From Dyella terrae (lineage in GTDB: Bacteria; Pseudomonadota; Gammaproteobacteria; Xanthomonadales; Rhodanobacteraceae): a DNA stretch of 64,000 nucleotides. Each line of letters opens with the position of its first letter. The stretch's first letter is position 1. The position numbers and the translations under genes are program-made. Shown here in pieces: positions 25,925-35,026 of this stretch. The stretch is taken from assembly GCF_004322705.1 (NCBI RefSeq), contig NZ_SIZZ01000004.1, positions 124,001-188,000 of the forward strand. Reading direction: 5' to 3'. The notes beneath the pieces were generated by a model, which searched no databases, was not told the DNA's origin, and worked only from the letters and a program-made list of their open reading frames with translations.

Positions 25925-26908
25925 CTACAGATGGAATTCGATCCGCTGGCGCAGCTCGCTCGCGGTGGGCGTCCCGTTGCGGGTGCCCGGGGTAAATTGC
26001 CAGCGTTCGACCGCACTGAGGGCGGCGCGATCAAAGACGTTCTTCGGGTCGGCGTCGATCACCGAGGCGCGGGACACGCTACCGTCCGCGTTCACCACGA
26101 AACGCACGTCAACCCAGCCGGTGCGGCGGCTGCGGCGTGCGTCGGCCGGGTAATACGGCTCGATCCGGCGCACCAGCACCGGCGCGGTTTCTCCGACCGG
26201 TTCAGCCGGAACGGGTGCGGCGTGGGTCGCCACCGCCGGTGCCGGTGCCGGTGGCGGCGTGGGCGCATTACTGATGGCCGGGGGCGCGACCGGTGTGGCA
26301 GGACTCACCACCAGCGGCTTCTCGACGGGTGCTGTCGCTGGCGTGGCAGCGTGCGCGGGGCGGCTCGCCGCCATGGCCAGCTGCTGGTCGCGACGCTGCT
26401 GGTCGTCAGCGACCTGCTGCTGCGCCTGCAGCTTTGCGCGCAACAACGTCGGTGTGTAGTTGGACGGATCGGCGCGTGCGAGCAGGTCGATCTGGCGCGT
26501 GACTTCGGCCGCATCGGCCTGGCCCATCGCCTGCTCCGTTTGCGTCGCGGCGAAGGGAAAAATCTCGCGCAGGGCATCCTGGGCGGCGCGGTTGCGGGGT
26601 TCCTGCTGCAGCACGCGCAGATACCACTCCATCGCGTTGTCCCCCGCCGGTGCCACCAGGTGCTGACGGGACATGGCCGCGCTGGCTCGCTGCAGCAAGC
26701 CCTGCGTTGTGGTGGGCGCGGTATCGCGGTGGATGTCGCCCGTTTCGACGACGGCGATGTCAGGCACGCTGTCTTCCTGGCCGTCGTGCTGGATTTTCCA
26801 GATGACGCCGCCCGCCGCCGCCAGCAGCGCAACGAGGATCAGGACGGCATAGCGCGTGGCGCCGGCGACGTGCCGGCGCGAAGGTGCAGCAACGAATGGG
26901 CAAGGCAT
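25925..26908 (-). CDS. TonB-family energy-transducer-like protein
   Basis: 327 residues. An N-terminal TM helix (about 20-38, YAVLILVALLAAAGGVIW) is followed by a helical region (75-165) homologous to the 24642-25196 protein, a Pro/Ala linker (180-245) and a C-terminal TonB domain. That domain carries the signature PYYPADARRSRRTGWVDVRFVVNADGSVSRASV. It should span the periplasm and contact outer-membrane receptors or act as a TonB-like scaffold. No exbB/exbD is adjacent. Confidence 0.82.
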   Translation of the reverse strand: MPCPFVAAPSRRHVAGATRYAVLILVALLAAAGGVIWKIQHDGQEDSVPDIAVVETGDIHRDTAPTTTQGLLQRASAAMSRQHLVAPAGDNAMEWYLRVLQQEPRNRAAQDALREIFPFAATQTEQAMGQADAAEVTRQIDLLARADPSNYTPTLLRAKLQAQQQVADDQQRRDQQLAMAASRPAHAATPATAPVEKPLVVSPATPVAPPAISNAPTPPPAPAPAVATHAAPVPAEPVGETAPVLVRRIEPYYPADARRSRRTGWVDVRFVVNADGSVSRASVIDADPKNVFDRAALSAVERWQFTPGTRNGTPTASELRQRIEFHL

Positions 26909-26980
26909 GGGAATCGCAGCGGTGACGCGAGGCGCGCCAGCTTAGTGACGCGATATTGCGGATATGTTGCCCTGCAACGG

Positions 26981-27811
26981 TTATCCGTACTGCCGGCGCA
27001 GGGTTTGGTAAACCGGCTCGGTGTCCGGCCGCTTGCCATGCCACAACTCGAACGCATCCGCCGCCGTTTCGACCAGCATGCCCAGACCATCGACGACGTA
27101 GCGTGCGTTGGCCGCACGGGCCCAGCCCAGGAAATCGGCGGCCGACTTGCCATAGGACAGGTCGTAGCACGTCGCGCGCACGCCGACGAAGCCGAACGGC
27201 AGGTTGAGCGACTTGCCCAGCACGCCGGCGGACGTGGCGTTGACGATCAGGTCGAAACTGCCGAGGTCGTCGAGGTCTTCCCAGTAGCGCGTATGCGCGC
27301 GCGCGGGATCGCCGATGGCATCGGCCAGCGCATCCGCCGCTTCGGGCGTGCGATTGACGATGGTGAGCGTGTTGACGCCCGCATCCAGCAGCGACCACGC
27401 CACGCCATGGGCCGCGCCACCGGCGCCGAGCAGCAGGGCATCGTGGCCGCGCAGATCCAGCTGATGGCGATCGGTGAGGTCGCGCACCATGCCGTCACCG
27501 TCCGTGTTGTGGGCGGCGATGCGGCCGTCCGGCAGGCGGGTCAGCACGTTCGCGCTGCCGGCGCGTTGCGCCGCTTCGCTGCGTTCGTCGGCCAGGGCGA
27601 AGGCGGCCGTCTTGTGCGGCAGCGTGACGTTGGCGCCGTGGCCGCCGTCCGCAAAGAATGCGCGCACAGCCGCTTCAAACGCCTCGGGCGCAGCGTCGAT
27701 GGTGCGGTAGTCCACCTCCAGGCCGAACTGCTTCGCAAACGCCTGATGGATCTGCGGCGACAGCGAATGGGCGATGGGATGTCCGAAGACGGCGTACTTG
27801 CCTGCACTCAT
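26981..27811 (-). CDS. aroE: Shikimate dehydrogenase
   Basis: NADPH-dependent reduction of 3-dehydroshikimate to shikimate in aromatic amino-acid synthesis. The start is set at the ATG at 27811 (MSAGKYAVFGHPIAHSLSPQIHQ), giving 276 residues. Catalytic Lys67 sits in NVTLPHK, with HNTDGDG near residue 103 and the nucleotide-binding GAGGAAHGV. It stands apart from other aro genes. Confidence 0.95.
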   Translation of the reverse strand: MSAGKYAVFGHPIAHSLSPQIHQAFAKQFGLEVDYRTIDAAPEAFEAAVRAFFADGGHGANVTLPHKTAAFALADERSEAAQRAGSANVLTRLPDGRIAAHNTDGDGMVRDLTDRHQLDLRGHDALLLGAGGAAHGVAWSLLDAGVNTLTIVNRTPEAADALADAIGDPARAHTRYWEDLDDLGSFDLIVNATSAGVLGKSLNLPFGFVGVRATCYDLSYGKSAADFLGWARAANARYVVDGLGMLVETAADAFELWHGKRPDTEPVYQTLRRQYG

Positions 27812-28017
27812 GACGCACTCCTTGGCGCGGGACCGCCACGCGCGGTGCCCGCCGGTGATCGACGCGGGCACTGACGGCCCTGCAACAGCCCGCAAGTGTA
27901 CTGCCATGCCTGCGGCGAGGGCGCGACGAGGCCCGCAAACCCGCGCCGCTGCGCCAGTCGCAGGCCCTGAGAAGCGCGCCCGGCAAGCTGGCTTCAACCC
28001 ACGAACGGACCGCCGCC

Positions 28018-28275
28018 ATGCGCAAGCCCACCGACGCCCACCGCCATGATCGCCTCGTTGCCGCCGCCCTCGTCTGGCTGCTGGCCGGCATCGTCGCCCT
28101 GTTCACCACCGTGGTGCCGGTGCACTCGGCAAGCCTGGGCTGGACCGGCACCTTCTGGGCCGTGCTGGCGCCCATCACCTTGTTGCTGGTACTCGAACCC
28201 GCACTACCCCGCCAACTTCTCGCCCGCGTGCTTCGTCCGCGCACCCGTCGCGCCACGCAAGCGATCTGGCACTGA
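28018..28275 (+). CDS. Small two-helix membrane protein, 85 aa
   Basis: Hydrophobic helices at about 14-35 (LVAAALVWLLAGIVALFTTVV) and 43-62 (WTGTFWAVLAPITLLLVLEP) are flanked by basic ends. No family is recognised. The coding call rests on the clean two-TM pattern and positive-inside ends; it is divergent from aroE. Confidence 0.6.
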   Translation: MRKPTDAHRHDRLVAAALVWLLAGIVALFTTVVPVHSASLGWTGTFWAVLAPITLLLVLEPALPRQLLARVLRPRTRRATQAIWH

Positions 28276-28360
28276 ATCAACGTATCCATCTGGCAGTGGA
28301 GCCGGGGCTTGCGGGATGCAGGCCCAGGGCAGCCGGCGGCAGCCATGGATGGCTGGGAGA

Positions 28361-28513
28361 GCCGCTCGCTGTGCTCGCTGTGAATTCGCCCGCTGCGCGG
28401 GCTGTAAACGGTGAAAAGGTAAGAGCAGGTTCAGTCGATCGTTGGCTCTGCTTTTCTCCGTTTACCGTTTACAGCGCCGAAGGCGCGGATTCACAGCGAG
28501 CGCAGCGAGCGGC
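28361..28513. repeat. Palindromic intergenic element, copy f (longest symmetric copy)
   Basis: Symmetry extends over almost all of its 153 bp: the outer left GCCGCTCGCTGTGCTCGCTG pairs with the outer right CAGCGAGCGCAGCGAGCGGC. Inside are GCCCGC-tgc-GCGGGC, arms starting TGTAAACGGT and ending ACCGTTTACA, and GCGCC-gaa-GGCGC. It ends one base before the patatin gene's stop codon. Confidence 0.88.
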
Positions 28514-28514
28514 C

Positions 28515-30221
28515 TCACCGCTCCAGCTGCTTCACCGTCGCTTCGTAACCTGCCTCCACCGCGCGCTGCCAATCCTTCCAGTCCAGCATGCCGATGTGTT
28601 CCAGCGGCGGCGTGACCAGCAGGTCCGCGCGCTCGCGACGGCGCTCGCTGGATTCCTCGCTGTTGACCATCGCCGCGCGCACCAGTGTCGACACCAGGCC
28701 CGGCCGCTGGATCCCGCCGCGGCGGGACAACAGCCGCCACCACGGCGGCGTCGCGTACTCCTCGGCATTGGTAAGCAGCGAGATTTCCGCGCGGATGTCC
28801 ACGGCGGTGACATGGGCCATGCCATCGGCTGCCATCACGTCGGTGGGAAGGTTGTCCATCAGCGCACCGTCGATATAGACGCGACCGTGGTGCAACACGG
28901 GCGGCAGCACGCCGGGAATGGCGCTGGAGGCACGCAACCAGAGCCAGAGCGGACCATGCCGCTGCGCCACCATGCCGTCGCCGGACAGGCAGGTGGTAAT
29001 GCAGAAGAACGGCAGATTGAGGTCCTCGATATCCAGCGCACCGAAGGCCTGGCGCAGCGTCAGCGCGGCGCGGCGGCCGCGGGTCAGCGCCACCAGCGGC
29101 AAGGTCCAGTCCGATAGCGGGCGTCCTTCGACAAAGGCCCGCCGAAAGGTTTCGGTCATCGTGTCGACGTCCCAGCCCGCCGCCACGCCCGCGCCGATGA
29201 TGGCGCCGATGCTGGTGCCTCCGACGGCATCGAAGCTCATCCCGGCTTCGGCAAACGCCTTCAGGGCACCCAGGTGTGCCAGTCCCCGCGCCCCGCCGCC
29301 CGCCAGCACGAGTCCGCGACCGTTGCCGCTGACCCGTCGCGCCAGTCGTTCGATATCGGCCTGATGCCCGACGTGGTGATGCTGGAGCTCGCCACTGAAC
29401 TGCGCCCGCCAGCGATGCGCGCTGCCCAGGCTGGGCTGGCGCCCGGGATGCAGCAAGATCAGGTGTCGTGGCCGGTGCCCGGCATGGGAGGGATGCAACG
29501 GCGTCACTTCGGGCCAGGGTCGTGCCGTCTGCGCGGCCAGGGCGGGCAGGAGCAGGACATCGGCCTGGCGCAGGCAGCGCTGGCGCCACAGGCGGTCGCC
29601 CTGCGTATCGAGATAGATCACGAACTGCGCCTGGGCCTCCCGTTCGGCAAACCAGTCGCTGCCTTTGCCGGTGCCATGCTCGCCATCGATCACCAGGCAG
29701 CTACCGTAGGGTTCGAGCGCCATCGCCAACTGCATGGCCAGCGTGCGCGCCGGCACCCCGGGGTCGACCGGCAGCATCGCGAATGTCCGCGGTGCGCCGG
29801 GATCCTCGTCGCCGCGCAGACGTTGCTGCAGCCGGGCGATGGCAACGCGGGCGGCGCCGAGCATGGCATGCGGAAAATCGCTCACCAGCTGCTCGAACGC
29901 GGCCCGATCCAGCCGCAGCAATTCCGAGTCCCGCAGTGCCCGCACCGTGCCCTGGCGCACCTCGCCGCTGATCAGGCCCACCTCGCCCACGCTTTCGCCC
30001 GCCGATACCAGCCTTGTCAGCTCGGTAGGGCCATCGAACGTTCCCAGGGCACCGCTGACCAGCAGATACATGGCGTTCCCGGGCTCGCCCCGCTTGAACA
30101 GCGGACGTCCCCCGGGGAGGCTGAACCAGACCAGCTGCGCGTGGAGGGCGGCGAGGGCGTCGGGTTCCAGGTGTCCGAATACGTCGCTTTGACGTAGCCA
30201 TTCGGTGAAATCGGCAGTCAT
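28515..30221 (-). CDS. NTE-type patatin phospholipase with cyclic-nucleotide-binding domain
   Basis: 568 residues. A cNMP-binding-like domain (1-130, LPGGRPLFKRGEPGNAMYLLVSG) is followed by a middle alpha/beta region (150-280) and the patatin catalytic domain. Motifs are GGGARGLAHLGALKAF (oxyanion hole), GTSIGA (nucleophile Ser) and YIDGALMDNLP (Asp of the Ser-Asp dyad). The order matches neuropathy-target-esterase lysophospholipases. It may turn over membrane (lyso)phospholipids; ligand control by cNMP is unproven. Confidence 0.9.
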   Translation of the reverse strand: MTADFTEWLRQSDVFGHLEPDALAALHAQLVWFSLPGGRPLFKRGEPGNAMYLLVSGALGTFDGPTELTRLVSAGESVGEVGLISGEVRQGTVRALRDSELLRLDRAAFEQLVSDFPHAMLGAARVAIARLQQRLRGDEDPGAPRTFAMLPVDPGVPARTLAMQLAMALEPYGSCLVIDGEHGTGKGSDWFAEREAQAQFVIYLDTQGDRLWRQRCLRQADVLLLPALAAQTARPWPEVTPLHPSHAGHRPRHLILLHPGRQPSLGSAHRWRAQFSGELQHHHVGHQADIERLARRVSGNGRGLVLAGGGARGLAHLGALKAFAEAGMSFDAVGGTSIGAIIGAGVAAGWDVDTMTETFRRAFVEGRPLSDWTLPLVALTRGRRAALTLRQAFGALDIEDLNLPFFCITTCLSGDGMVAQRHGPLWLWLRASSAIPGVLPPVLHHGRVYIDGALMDNLPTDVMAADGMAHVTAVDIRAEISLLTNAEEYATPPWWRLLSRRGGIQRPGLVSTLVRAAMVNSEESSERRRERADLLVTPPLEHIGMLDWKDWQRAVEAGYEATVKQLER

Positions 30222-30313
30222 GGCGTCATGGTACGGCCCGTTGTGTGACAGCCCGATGCGACTTGATTTCGCCCCGGACGGTCGCCACGCTGGCGATCCA
30301 AAGGAGACTTTTG

Positions 30314-32374
30314 ATGTCCAACGACAATCCCCTGCTCGCCGATGACACCTTGCCGGCGTTTTCGGGCATCCGCCCCGAGCATGTCACCCCCGCGATCGAC
30401 AGCCTGCTCGCCGACTACCGCAAAGGCGTCGAGGCCATCACCGATCCGGCCACGCCGCGCGATTTCGACCATGTGATGCTGGCGCAGGAGCGCCTCGAAC
30501 AGCGCGTTGCCCGCGCCTGGTCGCCGGTGAGCCACCTGCACTCCGTCGCCGACAGCGAAGCGCTGCGCGCCGTTTACGGGCCGGCCGAAGAACTCCTGAC
30601 CGATCACGCCATCGAAGTGGGCCAGAACCGCGAACTGTTCCAGGCCGTGCAGGCCGTGGCCCAGGCGCCCGGGTTCGCCGGGCTGTCACGCGCCGAGCAC
30701 GCCATGGTGGAACACGCGCTGCGCGACTTCCGCCTGTCCGGCGTGGCCCTGGAAGAACCGGAACGCTCGCGTTTCCGCGAAATCGGCGTGGAACTGAGCA
30801 AGCTGTCGACCGAATTCTCGAACGCCGTGCTCGACGCCACGGATGCCTGGCACGAACACATCACCGACGAACGTGACCTCGCAGGGGTCCCCGAGTCGGG
30901 CCTGGCGGTGTTGCGCCAGTACGCGCTGGAACGCGAACTCGACGGTTACCTCGTGACGCTCAAGCAGCCAAGCGTGCAGGCGGTGATGACCTACGCCGAC
31001 AACCGTGGCCTGCGTGAACGCGTGTACTGGGCCTACCAGACACGCGCGTCCGACCAGGGCCCCGATGCCGGCAAGTTCGACAACAGCCCGCGCATCGAGC
31101 AGATCATGAAGCTGCGCCATGAAGCCGCGCAGTTGCTGGGTTTCGCCAACGCCGCCGAGGAATCCCTGGCCACCAAGATGGCCTCGTCGCCGACCGAGGT
31201 GATGGAGTTCCTCCACGACCTGGCCGAACGCGCCCGCCCGGTCGCGCGCGAAGAACTCGCCACGCTGCGCGAATTCGCTCAGCGTGAACTGAAGCTCGAC
31301 AACCTCGAAGCCTGGGATGTCGCCTACGCGTCGGAAAAGCTACGCCAGCGCGAATACGACCTGGACGAAGAACAGCTCAAGCCCTATTTCCCGGCACAGG
31401 CCGTGCTCGATGGCCTGTTCGGCCTGGTGCATCGTCTGTACGGCATTGCCCTGCGTCGTCGCGAAGGCGTCGATGTGTGGCATCCGGACGTGCACTACTA
31501 CGACGTGCTCAACGCCGATGGCCGGGTGTTTGCCGGCACCTACGTCGATCTCTACGCGCGCGCCGGCAAACGCGGCGGTGCGTGGATGGACGTTTGCCGC
31601 GCCCGCTTCCGCGATGGCGCCAACGAGCAGTTGCCGGTGGCCTTCCTCACCTGCAATTTCGCGCCGCCGACCGAAGGTCGCCCGGCCCTGCTCACCCACG
31701 ACGACGTGCTGACCCTGTTCCACGAGTTCGGCCACGGTTTCCACCATCTGCTGACCGAAGTGGCGCTGCCCTCGGTAGGCGGAATCGATGGCGTGGAATG
31801 GGATGCGGTCGAATTGCCCAGCCAGTTCATGGAGAACTTCGGCTGGAACCGCGAGGCGCTGGATCTGTTCGCCCGCCACTGGCAGACCGGCGAGCGCCTG
31901 CCCGATGAACTGTACGAACGCATGCTGGCCGCGCGTCATTTCCACGCCGGCATGTTCCTGGTGCGCCAGCTCGAATTCGCCATGTTCGATTTCCGCCTGC
32001 ATCTGGAATACGACCCGGAGATCGGCGCGCGCACCATGGAGGTGCTCGAAGAGGTGCGCCGCCAGGTGGCCGTGCTGCATCCGCCCATCTGGCAGCGCTT
32101 CCCCAATGGCTTCACGCATATTTTTGCGGGCGGCTACGCGGCTGGTTACTACAGCTACCTGTGGGCGGAGCTGCTGAGCGCCGATGCCTTTGGCGAATTC
32201 GAGGAGCGAGCGGCCGACGGCGGCAGCGTGATCGACCGGGCCACGGGCCAGCGATTCCGCGAGGAAATCCTTGCGGTGGGCGCCACGCGTCCGGCGCTGG
32301 ACAGCTTCGTGGCCTTCCGCGGCCGCAAGCCCGAACCGGACGCCCTGCTGCGCAGCCATGGACTGATCGCGTAA
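30314..32374 (+). CDS. prlC: Oligopeptidase A (M3 metallopeptidase)
   Basis: Cytoplasmic zinc endopeptidase that degrades short peptides, including cleaved signal peptides. The start at 30314 (MSNDNPLLADD) is preceded by AAGGAGA, giving 686 residues. The zinc motif FHEFGHGFHHLL and downstream VELPSQFMENF (third ligand Glu) are intact. It is divergent from the patatin gene (92 bp apart). Confidence 0.95.
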   Translation: MSNDNPLLADDTLPAFSGIRPEHVTPAIDSLLADYRKGVEAITDPATPRDFDHVMLAQERLEQRVARAWSPVSHLHSVADSEALRAVYGPAEELLTDHAIEVGQNRELFQAVQAVAQAPGFAGLSRAEHAMVEHALRDFRLSGVALEEPERSRFREIGVELSKLSTEFSNAVLDATDAWHEHITDERDLAGVPESGLAVLRQYALERELDGYLVTLKQPSVQAVMTYADNRGLRERVYWAYQTRASDQGPDAGKFDNSPRIEQIMKLRHEAAQLLGFANAAEESLATKMASSPTEVMEFLHDLAERARPVAREELATLREFAQRELKLDNLEAWDVAYASEKLRQREYDLDEEQLKPYFPAQAVLDGLFGLVHRLYGIALRRREGVDVWHPDVHYYDVLNADGRVFAGTYVDLYARAGKRGGAWMDVCRARFRDGANEQLPVAFLTCNFAPPTEGRPALLTHDDVLTLFHEFGHGFHHLLTEVALPSVGGIDGVEWDAVELPSQFMENFGWNREALDLFARHWQTGERLPDELYERMLAARHFHAGMFLVRQLEFAMFDFRLHLEYDPEIGARTMEVLEEVRRQVAVLHPPIWQRFPNGFTHIFAGGYAAGYYSYLWAELLSADAFGEFEERAADGGSVIDRATGQRFREEILAVGATRPALDSFVAFRGRKPEPDALLRSHGLIA

Positions 32375-32381
32375 GAAACCG

Positions 32382-32414
32382 CGTGCACATCGTGTGATGC
32401 GCACGATGTGCACG
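32382..32414. terminator. Perfect 13-bp stem-loop between prlC and xthA
   Basis: CGTGCACATCGTG (32382-32394) and its complement (32402-32414) flank a 7-nt loop, starting seven bases after the prlC stop. No T-tract follows, so it may stabilise the 3' end or act as a binding site for an xthA regulator. Confidence 0.5.
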
Positions 32415-32449
32415 GCAGGATCCTTGCCGCATCGCCTACAATGACGCCC

Positions 32450-33217
32450 ATGAAAATCGCCTCCTGGAACGTCAATTCGCTCAAAGTGCGTATCCCGCAC
32501 CTCACCCAATGGCTGGCCGACGCGCAGCCGGACGTGGTGGCGCTGCAGGAAACCAAGCTCGAGGACAGCAAGTTCCCCGTGGACGAACTGGCCGCTGCCG
32601 GTTACCGCGCGGTGTTCTCCGGGCAGAAGACCTACAACGGCGTGGCGATCCTGGCCAAGGACGAACCGACCGATGTCTTCACCGACATCCCCGGCCTCGA
32701 CGATCCGCAGCGCCGCATCATCGGCGCCACCGTCGGTGGCGTGCGCGTGCTGGATCTCTACGTGGTCAACGGCAAGGCCATTGGCGACGAGAAATACGCC
32801 TACAAGCTCGACTGGCTCGCCAAGATGCGCGAGTTCATCGCGCGCGAAATCGAACGTCATCCCAACCTCGTGGTGCTGGGCGATTTCAACATCGCGCCGG
32901 ACGACCGCGACGTCTACGATCCCGTTGCCTGGGGCGAGGACATCCTCTGCTCCCCGCCCGAGCGCGCCGCACTCAAGGCCATCACTGACCTCGGCCTGCA
33001 CGACAGCTTCCGCCTGTTCGAAGACGAGGGAAAACACTTCAGCTGGTGGGACTATCGTCAGGCGGCGTTCCGGCGCAACATGGGCTTGCGCATCGACCTG
33101 ATCCTGGTCGGCGATGCCATCAAAAGCGCGGCAACGGCAGCCACGATCGACCGCACACCGCGAACCTGGGAACGGCCTTCGGACCACACCCCGGTCTTGC
33201 TGGACCTGGATATCTGA
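32450..33217 (+). CDS. xthA: Exodeoxyribonuclease III
   Basis: AP endonuclease/3'-exonuclease for base-excision repair. The start is set at 32450 (MKIASWNVNSLKVR); an in-frame ATG at 32441 is the alternative. 255 residues carry ALQETKLED (metal Glu), GDFNIAPDDRDVYDP and SDHTPVLLDLDI (catalytic His). Its TGA overlaps the next gene's ATG by one base. Confidence 0.95.
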   Translation: MKIASWNVNSLKVRIPHLTQWLADAQPDVVALQETKLEDSKFPVDELAAAGYRAVFSGQKTYNGVAILAKDEPTDVFTDIPGLDDPQRRIIGATVGGVRVLDLYVVNGKAIGDEKYAYKLDWLAKMREFIAREIERHPNLVVLGDFNIAPDDRDVYDPVAWGEDILCSPPERAALKAITDLGLHDSFRLFEDEGKHFSWWDYRQAAFRRNMGLRIDLILVGDAIKSAATAATIDRTPRTWERPSDHTPVLLDLDI

Positions 33218-33900
33218 TGAATACGACCCACCCCGACTGGCCCAGCTCCCTCAGCGACGCCGAACTCGACGAACTGGACAAGTACCTGCGCGCGCGCGCC
33301 AATGACGGCGACCTGCTGCTCGACGGCGTGCACGGCATGCTGTCCGCGCTGGCCGTCGGCCCGTTGCAGGTGCTGCCGGACGAGTGGCTGCCCGAAGTGC
33401 TGCACGAGCCTTTCACTGACGAGGACGAAGGCAACCGCGTGCTGGCGCTCCTGGCCAAGCTCAATGATTCGATTGTTGCGGAACTCGAAGTCGACGCGTA
33501 CGAACCGATCCTCGGTGAAATCGACACCGAGACCGGCCCGATGCTGTCCGCCGCTGGCTGGTGCGAAGGCTTCAGCCGCGCCATCGACCTGCGCGCCATG
33601 CTGTGGGAAAAGCGTCTCGCCGACGACACCCAGCTGATGGAAATGCTCGGTCCCGTCATGGCCCTGGCCGTGGACGAAGGCATCCTCAACGCCGAAACCG
33701 AATTCGAAAAACTCACCGATGAGGAATACGACGAGTGCCTGGCCCAGGTGCCCGCCGTGCTCGCCACCGTCAGCAACTACTGGCACGAACACCCGGTTAC
33801 CGAGGAAGAACTCAAGGCCCTGGCCGAAGACGGCGGCAAGGCCCCTGAGACTGAAGCGGTGCATCCGCCGCGTTTTCGCAGCGGGCACTGGCTTCATTGA
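33217..33900 (+). CDS. YecA/UPF0149 family protein
   Basis: 227-residue acidic helical protein with the UPF0149 signature LLLDGVHGMLSALAVGP and AAGWCEGFSRAIDLR. The biochemical role is unknown. Members often end in a SEC-C zinc tail; this one ends FRSGHWLH without it. The start codon overlaps the xthA stop, so the two are co-translated. Confidence 0.88.
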   Translation: MNTTHPDWPSSLSDAELDELDKYLRARANDGDLLLDGVHGMLSALAVGPLQVLPDEWLPEVLHEPFTDEDEGNRVLALLAKLNDSIVAELEVDAYEPILGEIDTETGPMLSAAGWCEGFSRAIDLRAMLWEKRLADDTQLMEMLGPVMALAVDEGILNAETEFEKLTDEEYDECLAQVPAVLATVSNYWHEHPVTEEELKALAEDGGKAPETEAVHPPRFRSGHWLH

Positions 33901-33907
33901 GGTGTGG

Positions 33908-34042
33908 GGTCGCGCCTTTGGCGCTGTAAACGGTGAACAGTAAACAGTAAGAGCGAGCCCGAAAGCCGTTCGCTCTGCTTTTACCGTTTACTGTTCACCG
34001 TTCACAGCGAGGCGCAGCGAGCGCCCCGGGCGCGGAGCGCCC
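33908..34042. repeat. Palindromic intergenic element, copy g (extra heptamer unit)
   Basis: The left arm reads TGTAAAC-GGTGAAC-AGTAAAC-AGTAAGAGCG from 33925, one 7-bp unit longer than copy a, and the right arm is longer to match. GCGCC-ttt-GGCGC and GGGCGC-gga-GCGCCC (34028-34042) flank it. Confidence 0.88.
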
Positions 34043-34144
34043 GGCTTCACACGCCACGGAAACAATGCGTTCCCCGGACGCGGCTTGGAACGCGGCACCA
34101 CGACAACCATCATGAGCGGCAGTAAACCCTTGAGGGAGTCGAAC

Positions 34145-34978
34145 ATGACCGAACGCAGCATCATTCGCCGCATCCGCGGCATGGATACCTCCGATGGCGC
34201 GGGCGTGAAGCTCAAGCGCATCATCGGCCAGCCCGGGCTGGACATGGTCGATCCGTTCCTGCTGCTGGACGAGTTCCGCTCCGATCAGGCGGGCGACTAC
34301 ATCGCCGGCTTCCCGGAGCACCCGCACCGCGGCTTCGAAACCGTCACCTACATGCTTGCCGGCCACATGCAGCACGGCGACAACCATGGCAATCGCGGCG
34401 ACCTCACGCCGGGCAGCGTGCAGTGGATGACCGCTGGCCGCGGCATCCTGCACTCGGAAATGCCGCAGCAGGAAAACGGCCTGATGTGGGGCTTCCAGTT
34501 GTGGGTCAATCTTCCCGCGAAGGACAAGATGACCGAGCCGCGTTACCAGGACATCGGCCCCGAGCGCATCCCGACCGCGCAGCCCACCGACGGCGTCAGC
34601 GTGAAGGTGATTGCCGGTGACGTATTTGGCGTGAGCGGCCCGGTGTCGGGCATCGTCACCGCGCCCGTGTACCTGGACATCAGCGTCGAAGCAGGCGCGC
34701 AGGTCGAAGTGCCGTTGCCGGAAGGCCATAGCGCGTTCGCTTACGTGTTCGAAGGCACCGATGCGCAGGTGGCGGGCGAAGCGCTCAAGCGCTCCGACCT
34801 GGCCGTGTTGTCGAAAGGCGACAGCGTGCGCATTGCCGGTCGCGATGGCGCGGCGCGCGTGTTGCTGGTCGCCGGCAAGCCGCTGAATGAAAGCGTCGCG
34901 CGCTACGGACCGTTCGTTATGAACACGCCCGAGCAGATCCACGAAGCGATCCAGGATTTCCGCGCGGGCAAGTTCTGA
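34145..34978 (+). CDS. Pirin family protein
   Basis: Bicupin protein of 277 residues from the ATG at 34145 (MTERSIIRRIRGMDTSDGAGV). The N-terminal cupin has the metal motif FPEHPHRGFETVTYM and the later ligand stretch MTAGRGILHSEMP. Bacterial pirins include quercetin dioxygenases and regulators of central metabolism, so the precise activity cannot be assigned. Confidence 0.92.
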   Translation: MTERSIIRRIRGMDTSDGAGVKLKRIIGQPGLDMVDPFLLLDEFRSDQAGDYIAGFPEHPHRGFETVTYMLAGHMQHGDNHGNRGDLTPGSVQWMTAGRGILHSEMPQQENGLMWGFQLWVNLPAKDKMTEPRYQDIGPERIPTAQPTDGVSVKVIAGDVFGVSGPVSGIVTAPVYLDISVEAGAQVEVPLPEGHSAFAYVFEGTDAQVAGEALKRSDLAVLSKGDSVRIAGRDGAARVLLVAGKPLNESVARYGPFVMNTPEQIHEAIQDFRAGKF

Positions 34979-34989
34979 TGCGATGACAC

Positions 34990-35015
34990 ACCGGGGCCCA
35001 TGGGCCCCGGTTTCG
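34990..35015 (+). terminator. Hairpin between pirin and the glycosidase gene
   Basis: CCGGGGCCCATGGGCCCCGG (34991-35010) is a perfect 20-bp palindrome followed by TTTCGT. It lies 13 bp after the pirin stop and 17 bp before the convergent gene's end, so it could serve either side. Confidence 0.6.
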
Positions 35016-35026
35016 TATCGTTCTGC

